Positions 27,693 through 35,382 of a DNA stretch of 37,305 nt are shown one piece after another (positions within the stretch are counted from its first letter, which is position 1; the number at the start of each line of letters is the position of its first letter). Origin of the DNA: Geomonas propionica (GTDB lineage: Bacteria > Desulfobacterota > Desulfuromonadia > Geobacterales > Geobacteraceae); NCBI RefSeq assembly GCF_016458235.1, contig NZ_JAEMHK010000025.1, positions 1-37,305 on the forward strand. Direction: 5' to 3'. A program made the translations under genes and the position numbers. Under the pieces are notes generated by a model. The model made no database searches and was not told where the DNA came from. It worked only from the letters and a program-made list of their open reading frames with translations.

Positions 27693-28912
27693 TCCGCATC
27701 CTGAAAAGCTCCTTCCTGAAGCGCCCGAAGCCCGTGCTCCTGGTGCTTCTGTCCATCGTCATGGGCTCGGCGGTCGCCACCGCCTTTTTGGGCATCTCGG
27801 GGGAACTGTCGCACAAGATGGCGCTGGAGTTGAGAAGCTACGGCGCCAATATCGTGCTGGAACCGGCGGCGGGGGAGGCGGGGGCGCTCAAGTCCGATGA
27901 CCTTCCCAAGATCAAGACCATTTTCTGGAAACACAACATCGTCGGCTTCGCCCCGTACCTCTTTGGGCAGGTGGACTTCGCTTCGGCGGCGGGGCGGCAG
28001 CGCGCCGTGCTGGCCGGTACCTGGTTTGGTAGGCCGTTGCAGGTGCCGGGAGAGCCGGACTCCATCCAGGGGGTCAAGGTGACCGCGCCCTGGTGGGAAC
28101 TGGACGGCCGCTGGCCGGAGACCCCGGACGAGGCGGTGATCGGCGCGGCGTTGGCCAAGCGGCTCAAGCTGGCGCCGGGCAGCGACATCGTGGCGACTGC
28201 CGCCGGCAAGGAGCGCCGCTTCCGGATCGTCGGGGTCGCTTCCACGGGGGGCTTCGAGGAGGAACAGCTCTTCGCGCCGCTGGCCGAGGTGCAGGCCCTG
28301 TTGAACAAGCCGGGGCAGCTCTCGCGCGTGCTGGTGAGCGCTCTGACCGTCCCCATGGACGACTTCGGGCGTAAGGACCCCTCCCGTATGACCCGCGAGG
28401 AGTACGAGAAGTGGTACTGCACCGCCTACGTCACCTCGGTGGCCAAGGGGGTGGAGGAAGCGATGAGCGGCAGCCGTGCCAAGCCGATCTGGCAGATCGC
28501 CAGCGCCGAGGGGGCGCTGCTCAAAAAGCTGGAGAGCCTGATGCTCCTTTTGACCGGGCTTGCGCTCTTTTCCGCCGCCTGTGCCGTTTCCTCCAGTCTC
28601 ATGGCCGCCATGGCCAAAAGGAGCCCCGAGATCGCCCTGATGAAGACCATGGGGGCGGACCGACTCCAGATCGCAGCGATCTTCCTGGGCGAGACCCTCG
28701 TCATCTCCGTCATAGGCGGCCTCTTCGGCTATCTGGCCGGCGACCGGCTCGCCGTCGTCATCAGCCGCACCGTCTTTAATTCCACCGTCACCTCGCCGTT
28801 GTGGCTCTTCCCGACCGCGATCGGCGCCGCCCTCGTGGTGGCCCTGGCCGGGAGCGCGGCACCTTTAAAGAGGGCGCTCGCCATCGAGCCGGTGCGGGTT
28901 CTGAAGGGATGA
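27686..28912 (+). CDS. FtsX/MacB-type ABC transporter permease 1
   Basis: 408 aa from ATG 27686, with AAGGAGG at 27669-27675. An N-terminal helix (about residues 16-37) is followed by a roughly 240-aa periplasmic MacB_PCD-like domain starting S-Y-G-A-N-I-V-L-E-P, then an FtsX-type bundle of three helices (about 283-400) with the typical R-S-P-E-I-A-L-M-K-T-M-G-A coupling segment and an E-P-V-R-V-L-K-G end. These permeases work as mechanotransmitters or extract substrates from the inner membrane rather than act as classical importers. It is followed after one base by a second permease, so a heterodimer is expected. The arrangement with DUF2318 resembles Campylobacter genes beside p19, which are linked to iron acquisition. 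Confidence 0.9.
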   Translation: MLIRILKSSFLKRPKPVLLVLLSIVMGSAVATAFLGISGELSHKMALELRSYGANIVLEPAAGEAGALKSDDLPKIKTIFWKHNIVGFAPYLFGQVDFASAAGRQRAVLAGTWFGRPLQVPGEPDSIQGVKVTAPWWELDGRWPETPDEAVIGAALAKRLKLAPGSDIVATAAGKERRFRIVGVASTGGFEEEQLFAPLAEVQALLNKPGQLSRVLVSALTVPMDDFGRKDPSRMTREEYEKWYCTAYVTSVAKGVEEAMSGSRAKPIWQIASAEGALLKKLESLMLLLTGLALFSAACAVSSSLMAAMAKRSPEIALMKTMGADRLQIAAIFLGETLVISVIGGLFGYLAGDRLAVVISRTVFNSTVTSPLWLFPTAIGAALVVALAGSAAPLKRALAIEPVRVLKG

Positions 28913-28913
28913 T

Positions 28914-30074
28914 ATGAACAAGCGCCGCTGGCTCGCCCATATCGTATTCCGGGCCCTGGTCCACCGCCGGGGACGCACGCTGCTGCTCCTGGCGGTGCTC
29001 ACCCTGGCCTCCAGCCTCGCCACTGCCCTCGGCCTCGTCTCGGCGTCGATGCGGGCGCGGGTGGCCGAGGAAACCAGGAAGTACGGGGCCAACCTGGTCG
29101 TCGTGCCGGAAAGCGCCCGTGTCGAGGTGGGGAGCGGGGGACTGCACTTTGGCGCCATCGGCGAACCCGCCTATCTCTCGCAGGAGCAGTTCCTGACGGC
29201 CCTCGCAAAAAGCGGCGTGAAGGGGGATTACTCCTTTCACCTCGAGGGGGCGCTCACCCTGAAGGGGGTGGAGATCCCCTGCGAGGGGGTGGACTTCGCC
29301 CAGGTGCGCCGGCTCTCTCCCTGGTGGCAAGTGGACGGGGACTGGCCCAGGGAGGGCGAAGTACTGGGAGGGGGAGACCTCACCCCGCGCCACCATGTTC
29401 ACCCCGGCGACCTCTTCGAGTTTGGGGGCGGAAAAGGCGTGGTGCGGACGCGGGTCTCCGGCGTGGTTACCACCGGCGGCGACGAGGACGACACGCTGTT
29501 CATAGATCTGAAGGAATTGCAGGAACAGATGGGACGCCCGGGGCAGGTGAGCGAGGTGCGGCTCCTGGCCGACCCGGGCAACGGGAGCCTGAAGGACCAG
29601 GCGGCCCTGCTGCAGCGCCATCTTTCCGGCGCGGTGGTGAAGGAGTTGCGCCAGGTGGGGCGCACCAGCGAGGATCTCTTGGGCAAGGTGCAGCTGTTGA
29701 TGCTGCTGGTGACCGCGGTGGTGCTGGTGACCGCGGGGAGCAGCGTGGCCGGGACCATGAGCACCACAGTGCTGGAGCGCGGCAAGGAGATCGGCCTCAT
29801 GAAGGCGATGGGCGGCTCGCGCTGGGACCTCCTAAAGATTTTCAGTGCCGAGGCGCTCCTCTTGGGAGTCGGTGCCGGGGTGGGAGGCTTCCTGTTGGGA
29901 GTGGTGATCGCCAAGTTCGTGGCGCATAGCGTGTTCGCCGCCGATGCGGCGCTCCGGCTGGAGTTCCTCCCGGTCGCCGTGGGAGTGAGCATGCTTTTGG
30001 CCTTGGCCGGGAGCGTTGGGCCGCTCCTGTCGGTGTTCCGGCTTGATCCGGTGCAGAGTTTGAGGGGCGAGTAA
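28914..30074 (+). CDS. FtsX/MacB-type ABC transporter permease 2
   Basis: 386 aa from ATG 28914, one base after the previous stop. Same architecture as its neighbour: N-terminal helix (about residues 21-43), periplasmic domain beginning K-Y-G-A-N-L-V-V-V-P, and a C-terminal FtsX domain (about 263-380) with E-R-G-K-E-I-G-L-M-K-A-M-G-G and a final D-P-V-Q-S-L-R-G-E. It presumably pairs with permease 1 and the ATPase encoded at 30274, from which it is separated by a 199-bp repeat-containing gap. The substrate is not evident from sequence. Confidence 0.9.
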   Translation: MNKRRWLAHIVFRALVHRRGRTLLLLAVLTLASSLATALGLVSASMRARVAEETRKYGANLVVVPESARVEVGSGGLHFGAIGEPAYLSQEQFLTALAKSGVKGDYSFHLEGALTLKGVEIPCEGVDFAQVRRLSPWWQVDGDWPREGEVLGGGDLTPRHHVHPGDLFEFGGGKGVVRTRVSGVVTTGGDEDDTLFIDLKELQEQMGRPGQVSEVRLLADPGNGSLKDQAALLQRHLSGAVVKELRQVGRTSEDLLGKVQLLMLLVTAVVLVTAGSSVAGTMSTTVLERGKEIGLMKAMGGSRWDLLKIFSAEALLLGVGAGVGGFLLGVVIAKFVAHSVFAADAALRLEFLPVAVGVSMLLALAGSVGPLLSVFRLDPVQSLRGE

Positions 30075-30093
30075 TGATGCATGGACGAGAGGC

Positions 30094-30161
30094 GGGCGAA
30101 TATTTATTAGCCCCTGGGAAACCACGAACCGTCCACTGTAGGGGCGAATAATCATTCGCCC
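30094..30161 (+). repeat. Two related GGGCGAAT palindromes
   Basis: GGGCGAAT-AATC-ATTCGCCC at 30142-30161 is a perfect 8-bp stem. A degenerate relative, GGGCGAATA through ATTAGCCC, lies at 30094-30113. They interrupt an otherwise tightly packed operon between the permease and ATPase genes and look like members of a dispersed intergenic repeat. Whether they affect expression is unknown. Confidence 0.65.
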
Positions 30162-30226
30162 TGGTTCTGGCCCGGTGGGCAAAGCCGCCATCCGCGTCGA
30201 TGATGGCATCTTCCCCCACCCCCTAA

Positions 30227-30249
30227 CCCCCTCCCGCAAGGGGAGGGGG
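30227..30249 (+). repeat. C/G-tract hairpin before ATPase gene
   Basis: CCCCCTCCC (30227-30235), a GCAAG loop and GGGAGGGGG (30241-30249) form a perfect 9-bp stem, preceded by CCCCCACCCCCTAA. It resembles the hairpins at 22488-22566, so both probably belong to one genomic repeat class. No T-run follows. Confidence 0.7.
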
Positions 30250-30273
30250 ACTTGAAATGAGAGGCTTACCCTA

Positions 30274-30948
30274 ATGGCAGCAATCATAGAAACATCCGGC
30301 CTGACCCGAAGCTACGGCGACATCTGCGCGTTGAAGCCCCTGGACCTCTGCGTCCCGGAGGGGGAGTGGCTCACCGTGATGGGGCACTCCGGCTCGGGTA
30401 AGAGCACCCTGTTGAACCTTCTGGGTGGACTGGACCGCCCGACCGGCGGCTCGATCCAGGTGCGCGGCACCGATCTCGCCTCCCTCTCCGAGGACGGCCT
30501 GGCCCGCTTCCGCCGCGACTGTGTCGGTATCATCTTTCAGCAGCACCACCTGATCCCCTACCTGACCGCGCTGGAGAACGTGATGATGTCGCAGTACTTC
30601 CACAGCGTCCCCGACGAGGCCGAGGCGCGCCACGCCCTGGAAAGGGTAGGGCTCGGGCACCGGCTCAAGAACCGTCCCGGTGAGCTCTCCGGCGGCGAGC
30701 AGCAGCGGGTCTGCATCGCGCGCGCCATCATCAACTCCCCGCGCCTACTGCTGGGCGACGAGCCGACCGGCAACCTCGATCACAAGAGCACCACCATGGT
30801 CATGGAACTCCTGCGCGAGCTGCGCGACGAGGACCGCTTCAGCATCGTCATGGTCACCCACAACCAGGAAGTCGCGGCTTGGGGTGACCGTACCATCCAC
30901 ATGGATGACGGCTGCCTGGTGCGCGAAGAAAGGATCAAGGCTTGTTGA
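30274..30948 (+). CDS. ABC transporter ATP-binding protein, LolD/MacB type
   Basis: 224 aa from ATG 30274. Complete nucleotide-binding domain: Walker [10 protein letters not shown] (residues 37-45), Q-loop in I-I-F-Q-Q-H-H-L, signature LSGGEQQR (138-145), Walker [13 protein letters not shown] (158-169) and H-loop V-T-H-N (His 196). This is the LolD/MacB/FtsE subclass that pairs with FtsX-type permeases, matching the two permease genes just upstream. Its 3' end overlaps the start of the DUF2318 gene, so ATPase and DUF2318 protein are made together. It powers the transport complex from the cytoplasmic side. Confidence 0.95.
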   Translation: MAAIIETSGLTRSYGDICALKPLDLCVPEGEWLTVMGHSGSGKSTLLNLLGGLDRPTGGSIQVRGTDLASLSEDGLARFRRDCVGIIFQQHHLIPYLTALENVMMSQYFHSVPDEAEARHALERVGLGHRLKNRPGELSGGEQQRVCIARAIINSPRLLLGDEPTGNLDHKSTTMVMELLRELRDEDRFSIVMVTHNQEVAAWGDRTIHMDDGCLVREERIKAC

Positions 30949-32279
30949 CCGCGCTCAAGGTGATACCCCAGCTCCTGTGCTGGGCGGTCCTGGTGCCGGT
31001 CATGAGCCGCAGCCTGACCGGGATGGCAACTGCAGTCACAGCCGCCGCGGGTTTCGTCGTCGGGGTGGCCGGCGAGAACCTGCTGCTCGCCTACGTGGGG
31101 GGGGAACTCCCCTTCCGCCCGCTGCGCGGCGTATGCGGCGTCATCTTCCTGCTGCTCTGGGGCGCCTCGGTCTGGGCCCTGTACCGCCGCGGTTCCAAAG
31201 GGAGCGACGCGGAGGCGGTCTCCTCTCCCGGGCCGCTTGCGGCCGGTCTCGCGGCGTCCGCAACCGGCGTCCTGGCCGGCGCCCTCACACTTTGCCGCCT
31301 GGCGCCGCTGGACGGCGGCGCGGTGCGGCTGGTCCCGTATCTTTCCCTTGCCTGCGCCGGCGCAGTGCTGGCCCTGGCCGCCACGTTCCCGGCCCGGTAC
31401 CTGCCTGAGCGGCTGGCGCCGCGGGGGATCCCGCTGCTCGCCCTGGTGGTGTCGGCCCTGATGGTCATGGCCTGCTCGGTGCAACGGCTCGACATCTTCT
31501 CCCCCCTATCCATGGAGGTGATGAAGTTCATCCACGACTTCGTGCACCAGTTCTTCGAGTCGATGCTGATCCCGGACCACCCATTCTTCCGCAGCGACGT
31601 CTGGGGCTACATCGGTCTCTTGTTCAGCGACAAGGTGGGGCTGTGGGGCGGGCTCGCGCTCTGGTACCTCCCGGTGCTCTTCATCGCGCTGGCGCTCAGG
31701 CTGGAACGGCTGCCGTCGGTGGCCCACATCAGGCAGGGGGCCGCGCGCCGCAAACTGCTGGCGTCCTTCATCCACGAGCGCCGTCTGCGCCTGGTGGCAC
31801 CGCTCTTCGCCCTGGTCCTGCTGACCGGCGCCGCCTACCAGAGCCGCTTCCCCGCTACCGAATACTGGGATCCCAAGCCGGTCGAGGTCACTGCCACCCC
31901 TGCGGGGCAGATCGTGATCCCGAAAAAGGGGGAAATGGACCTGGAGGATGGCAAGTTGCACAAGTTCAGCTACAGCCAGGGGGGGCGACAGGCGCGCTTT
32001 TTCGTGATGCTCACCCCTGCGGGGCAGCTGGTTACCACCCTGGACGCATGCGCCATCTGCCAGCCGGAAGGCTACGGCCAGGCTGGCAATGCCGTCATCT
32101 GCTACTACTGCAAGACGCTGATCCCACTGGAGACGGTGGGTAAGCCGGGCGGCTGCAACCCGGTCCCGGTCCCCTGTTCGGTGAAGGGGGACGCCGTGGT
32201 CATCGACGCGATGACCCTTTTGAACACTTGGGAGAGCACCGTGCAGGTCACCGCGCACGGCAAGGGGATGGGTAAATGA
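30942..32279 (+). CDS. DUF2318 membrane protein with Cys-rich (Fe-S type) domain
   Basis: 445 aa from TTG 30942 (AAAGGA 29-34 upstream; TTG 30945 is an alternative). About eight hydrophobic helices occupy residues 1-300. The C-terminal domain carries the DUF2318 signature: CAIC at 370-373 followed by Q-P-E-G-Y-G-Q, CYYC at 387-390, and GGCNPVPVPC at 403-412. Proteins of this family are described as Fe-S-like membrane proteins and accompany FtsX-type ABC systems linked to iron uptake in Campylobacter. A redox role, such as reducing iron or a cysteine partner at the outer face of the membrane, is plausible. It overlaps the ATPase gene by 7 bp and the next gene by 4 bp. Confidence 0.9.
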   Translation: MLTALKVIPQLLCWAVLVPVMSRSLTGMATAVTAAAGFVVGVAGENLLLAYVGGELPFRPLRGVCGVIFLLLWGASVWALYRRGSKGSDAEAVSSPGPLAAGLAASATGVLAGALTLCRLAPLDGGAVRLVPYLSLACAGAVLALAATFPARYLPERLAPRGIPLLALVVSALMVMACSVQRLDIFSPLSMEVMKFIHDFVHQFFESMLIPDHPFFRSDVWGYIGLLFSDKVGLWGGLALWYLPVLFIALALRLERLPSVAHIRQGAARRKLLASFIHERRLRLVAPLFALVLLTGAAYQSRFPATEYWDPKPVEVTATPAGQIVIPKKGEMDLEDGKLHKFSYSQGGRQARFFVMLTPAGQLVTTLDACAICQPEGYGQAGNAVICYYCKTLIPLETVGKPGGCNPVPVPCSVKGDAVVIDAMTLLNTWESTVQVTAHGKGMGK

Positions 32280-33508
32280 GCCGGTTCGCGTCCATAGCCA
32301 AAAGGGTCGCCACCTCGCCTGCCGTCACCCCCTGCGTGCTCGCCTTGTTCCTGCTCCTCTACGTGGGGATCGCCTTCGGGAGCAACGAACCGCTCACCGC
32401 GCTTATGGCCATCACCCGCGGCAACGTCGCGCTGCTCGCCCTGCTGGCGCTGGTGCCCCTGAGCGGCGCCGCCCGACTGGTCGCCGAGACCGCTACCTTC
32501 CTCAAACGGCGCCGGATGTTCTCCGGCGTGGCAGGGAGCGACCCGGCCGGGCTGTTCGAGGAGGCCGTCGCGCTGCCGGAACAAGCTCCCTTCGAGGGGG
32601 AGGGGGAACGCCTGGGAGGGCAGGGGTATCGGGTCCGCGCCGGCTCCGGTTGGCTGTCCGCCGGGCGCGGCGTCACGCTCTTCCCCGCCCGCTTTCTCTA
32701 TCTGCTCGGCGTGACGCTCCTTTTCAGCGGCCTGCTCGCGAGCCTCACCGGACGCGCCACGCACCGCCAGGTGGTGCTGGAGGGGGAAGCGCTGCCGGTC
32801 AGCCGCGACCTGGTACAGCGCATCGTCCTCAAGGAAGAACCGGGGCTCCTGCTGCAGCGCACTCTCGACATCGCCGTCGCTGTCGAGGGGGGAGGGGAGC
32901 GCCACTTCGGCCTCTATCCGCCCGGGAAGCATCGCGGCTACTACCTCTACCCCCGCTACCTGGGTGTGGCACCGCTACTGCGCTTCTCCGCCCCCGATCT
33001 CCCCGGCGGCTTCGAGCAGTACGCCGTGCTCAGTATCTACCCTCCGGGCAAGGAGGACACCTTCCAGATACCGGGCTCCCCGTACCGCTTCATCTTCCAG
33101 ATGGCCCCGGGGGAAGGCCCCGATCCCTACGCCAGCGGCAGGATTACGCTGCAGTTCAGGGTCCTGAAAGGGGAGTCCCAGGTCTTCGCCGGGAGCGCGC
33201 CTCTGGGCGGAGAGACCAGCGGCGGCGGCTACCGCGTGGCGTTGCCGGAATTCCGCAGGGTGGTGGTGACCGATTTCGTGCAGGACGCCGGGGTGCCCCT
33301 GATCTGGAGCGCGGTCGCGTTGCTGCTCTGGTCCCTTTGCTGGTTCGTCCCGGTCCGGCTGCTCAGGCCGCGCCAGGAGATCCTGGTTGTGCGCCATGCG
33401 GAGGGCGTTAGCGCCTTCTCGCGTGCCGAGGGGGGGCGTCGCGCCCACGCCGGGCGCTTCCACGACCTGCTGGACCAGCTGCAGCCGGTGGCAGGGGGTG
33501 AGCCGTGA
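32276..33508 (+). CDS. ResB-like membrane protein within the transport cassette
   Basis: 410 aa from ATG 32276 (ATGA overlap with the previous stop; AAGGGGA upstream). Hydrophobic segments lie at about residues 18-37, 44-64, 137-158 and 340-362, with a large soluble domain between the third and fourth. The end of that domain (V-T-D-F-V-Q-D-A-G-V-P-L-I-W before the last helix) closely resembles the ResB/Ccs1 pattern of a D-P-G-V segment entering the final helix. It is therefore a third ResB-type protein in this window, but here with an ABC/DUF2318 set instead of CcsA. Function may be heme or apocytochrome handling; ResB membership rests on topology and this motif only. Confidence 0.8.
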   Translation: MSRFASIAKRVATSPAVTPCVLALFLLLYVGIAFGSNEPLTALMAITRGNVALLALLALVPLSGAARLVAETATFLKRRRMFSGVAGSDPAGLFEEAVALPEQAPFEGEGERLGGQGYRVRAGSGWLSAGRGVTLFPARFLYLLGVTLLFSGLLASLTGRATHRQVVLEGEALPVSRDLVQRIVLKEEPGLLLQRTLDIAVAVEGGGERHFGLYPPGKHRGYYLYPRYLGVAPLLRFSAPDLPGGFEQYAVLSIYPPGKEDTFQIPGSPYRFIFQMAPGEGPDPYASGRITLQFRVLKGESQVFAGSAPLGGETSGGGYRVALPEFRRVVVTDFVQDAGVPLIWSAVALLLWSLCWFVPVRLLRPRQEILVVRHAEGVSAFSRAEGGRRAHAGRFHDLLDQLQPVAGGEP

Positions 33509-33915
33509 TGCCGACCATGCAGGGCTCCGGCCCCATGCTCGCCGTCGCCATCTTCTGGATGACGATGGCGCTGATCTTCTACACCTGGGCCGTCTTCAGC
33601 GGCCGCCGCCAGGGGCTGCGCACCAAGCACCTGGTCATCTTCGGCATCGGCCTTTTCTGCGATTACATCGGCACGCACCAGATGAACCTTTACGCGCAGG
33701 CGTTCGGCAAGGCGCCGCAGATCCACAACATCACCGGGCTCGCCTCCCTTTCCGGAATGGCGTTCCACTTCCTGCTGGCCCTGGCGGCCACCCTGGCAGG
33801 CCGCGCCGACGCGGTGAACCGCGTGTTCCACCGGGTCAGTCTGACCATCTACAGCTGCTGGCTGGTCGCCTTTTTCAGCGGCGCCTTCTCAGGCATGATG
33901 AGGTTGCACCGGTGA
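33508..33915 (+). CDS. Small four-helix membrane protein (TIGR03987/HsmA-like)
   Basis: 135 aa from ATG 33508, 6 nt after GGGGGTGA; GTG 33505 is also possible. Four hydrophobic helices cover most of the chain, with His/Asn-bearing loops (GTHQMNLYAQ, then IHNITGLASLSGMAFH). The pattern IHxITGLxSLxxMxxH and its size recall a family of small integral membrane proteins labelled TIGR03987 or HsmA; I recall this from memory and could not verify it. It overlaps both neighbours by a few bases, so it is co-translated with the ResB-like and BchE-like proteins. Heme or metal binding through the conserved His is a guess. Confidence 0.8.
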   Translation: MPTMQGSGPMLAVAIFWMTMALIFYTWAVFSGRRQGLRTKHLVIFGIGLFCDYIGTHQMNLYAQAFGKAPQIHNITGLASLSGMAFHFLLALAATLAGRADAVNRVFHRVSLTIYSCWLVAFFSGAFSGMMRLHR

Positions 33916-35336
33916 CGGGGGAGGCACGGCACAAGATCCTCCTGGTAACCCCACCCTACCACAGCGGCATCCCGGAGATTTCCGGGCGCTGGCTCCCGCT
34001 GGGGCTGGTCTACCTGGCCGGGGCCGCACGCGAGGCCGGGGTCGAGGCCGTGATCTACGACGCCATGGCCACCGGGGACGGCTACCCCGAGATCGAGCGG
34101 CGCATCGCGGAGGCGGCACCGCGCTACGTCGCTGCCGGCGCCATGACCGCGACGGTGGGCGACGCCGTCAAGGTGCTGGCCACCGCGAAAGCGCTCGACC
34201 CGGCCACTGTCACCATCCTGGGCGGGGTGCACCCGAGCTTCCTGTACCGGGAGATCCTGGAACAGTCGTTCTATGTGGACTACATCGTCATCGGGGAAGG
34301 GGAGCAGACGCTCGCGGCCCTGCTGCGCACCCTGGAACAGGGGGGAGACCCGGCCGCGGTCCCCGGTATCGCCTACCGCGAGGGGGGCGAGGTCAAGGTG
34401 ACGCCAGCCGCGCCGCTCATCGAGAACCTGGACTCGCTGGTTCCCGCCTGGGACCTGGTGGATTGGCCGCTGTACAGCTACTTCGTCATCCCGGATTCCC
34501 GCTTCGCCGCTATCAGTACCTCGCGCGGCTGCAGCCACGACTGCGCCTTCTGCTCGCAGCAGCAGTTCTGGCACCAAGCCTGGCGCGCCCGCGATCCCCT
34601 GAAGGCGGCGGCGGAGGTGGCGCAGCTGCACCGGCGCCACGGCGTAAACGTGTTCCTAGTCACCGACGAGCACCCGACCCGGGACGCGGTCCGCTGGGAG
34701 CGCTTCCTGGACGCCCTGATCGAAGAGGCGCTGCCGGTGCACCTGATCCTGGAGACCCGCGCCGAGGACGTCTTGCGCGACCGCGCCATCTTCTGGAAGT
34801 ACGCCAAGGCCGGAGTGGCGCACATTTCGCTGGGGGTCGAGTCCGCGGACCGGCAACGGCTGGCGCGGCTCGTCAAGGACCAGGTGCCCGACGCCGTCCC
34901 AGAGGCGCTCGCCATCATCCACGAGCACGGCATCGTGAGCGAAGTCTCCTTCCTGGTGGGATTCCCGGATGAGACGCCGGAGAGCGTGCGAGCGACCCTG
35001 AAGACGGCGCAACAGTACAACCCGGACAGCGCCAACTTCTTCGCGCTGACCCCCTGGCCATATGGCGGAATGCCGGAGCTGGCACCGCTAATCCGCGAAA
35101 CCGACTACGCACGCTACAACTTCATCGCCCCGGTGCTGGAGTCGGAGTTCATGAGCCTGAAGGAGCTGCAGGGTGCAATCAACGATTGCTATCGCAGGTT
35201 CTATATGGGTAAAATGCTGGAGGTTATGACCATGAAGGACACCTTCCGGCGCGCCTACCTGGTGCGGGCGACCAAGCTGCTCATGAGCAGTTCCTTCGTC
35301 ATCGGCAAGCTGAACCCGTGGGGTTCGGCGCGCTAG
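33912..35336 (+). CDS. BchE-like cobalamin-binding-type radical SAM protein (copy 1)
   Basis: 474 aa from GTG 33912 (GTGA overlap with the previous stop; GATGAGG upstream). The frame is open far upstream, but that part overlaps two real genes and is not coding. B12-binding-type domain: KILLVTPPYHSG, then ILGGVHPSFLY, then I-V-I-G-E-G-E-Q-T. The radical SAM motif is in TSRGCSHDCAFC and is followed by S-Q-Q-Q-F-W, as in BchE, where CSQ-x-x-F-W is characteristic. The C-terminal Y-N-F-I-A-P-V then Y-R-R-F-Y-M-G-K also follows BchE. BchE is the anaerobic oxidative cyclase of Mg-protoporphyrin monomethyl ester; a non-phototroph does not need that step, so a different, possibly tetrapyrrole, substrate is suspected. 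Confidence 0.88.
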   Translation: MTGEARHKILLVTPPYHSGIPEISGRWLPLGLVYLAGAAREAGVEAVIYDAMATGDGYPEIERRIAEAAPRYVAAGAMTATVGDAVKVLATAKALDPATVTILGGVHPSFLYREILEQSFYVDYIVIGEGEQTLAALLRTLEQGGDPAAVPGIAYREGGEVKVTPAAPLIENLDSLVPAWDLVDWPLYSYFVIPDSRFAAISTSRGCSHDCAFCSQQQFWHQAWRARDPLKAAAEVAQLHRRHGVNVFLVTDEHPTRDAVRWERFLDALIEEALPVHLILETRAEDVLRDRAIFWKYAKAGVAHISLGVESADRQRLARLVKDQVPDAVPEALAIIHEHGIVSEVSFLVGFPDETPESVRATLKTAQQYNPDSANFFALTPWPYGGMPELAPLIRETDYARYNFIAPVLESEFMSLKELQGAINDCYRRFYMGKMLEVMTMKDTFRRAYLVRATKLLMSSSFVIGKLNPWGSAR

Positions 35337-35382
35337 CACCATTCTTGCAACAACACGCTTTTGTACAGAAATTGGAGAAATA

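Noticed and set aside
33387..33911. N-terminal extension of the first BchE-like protein to 649 aa
   Set aside because: The extension overlaps the ResB-like and four-helix genes, is Arg/Pro/His-rich in composition, and precedes a well-placed GTG at 33912 with a GTGA overlap.
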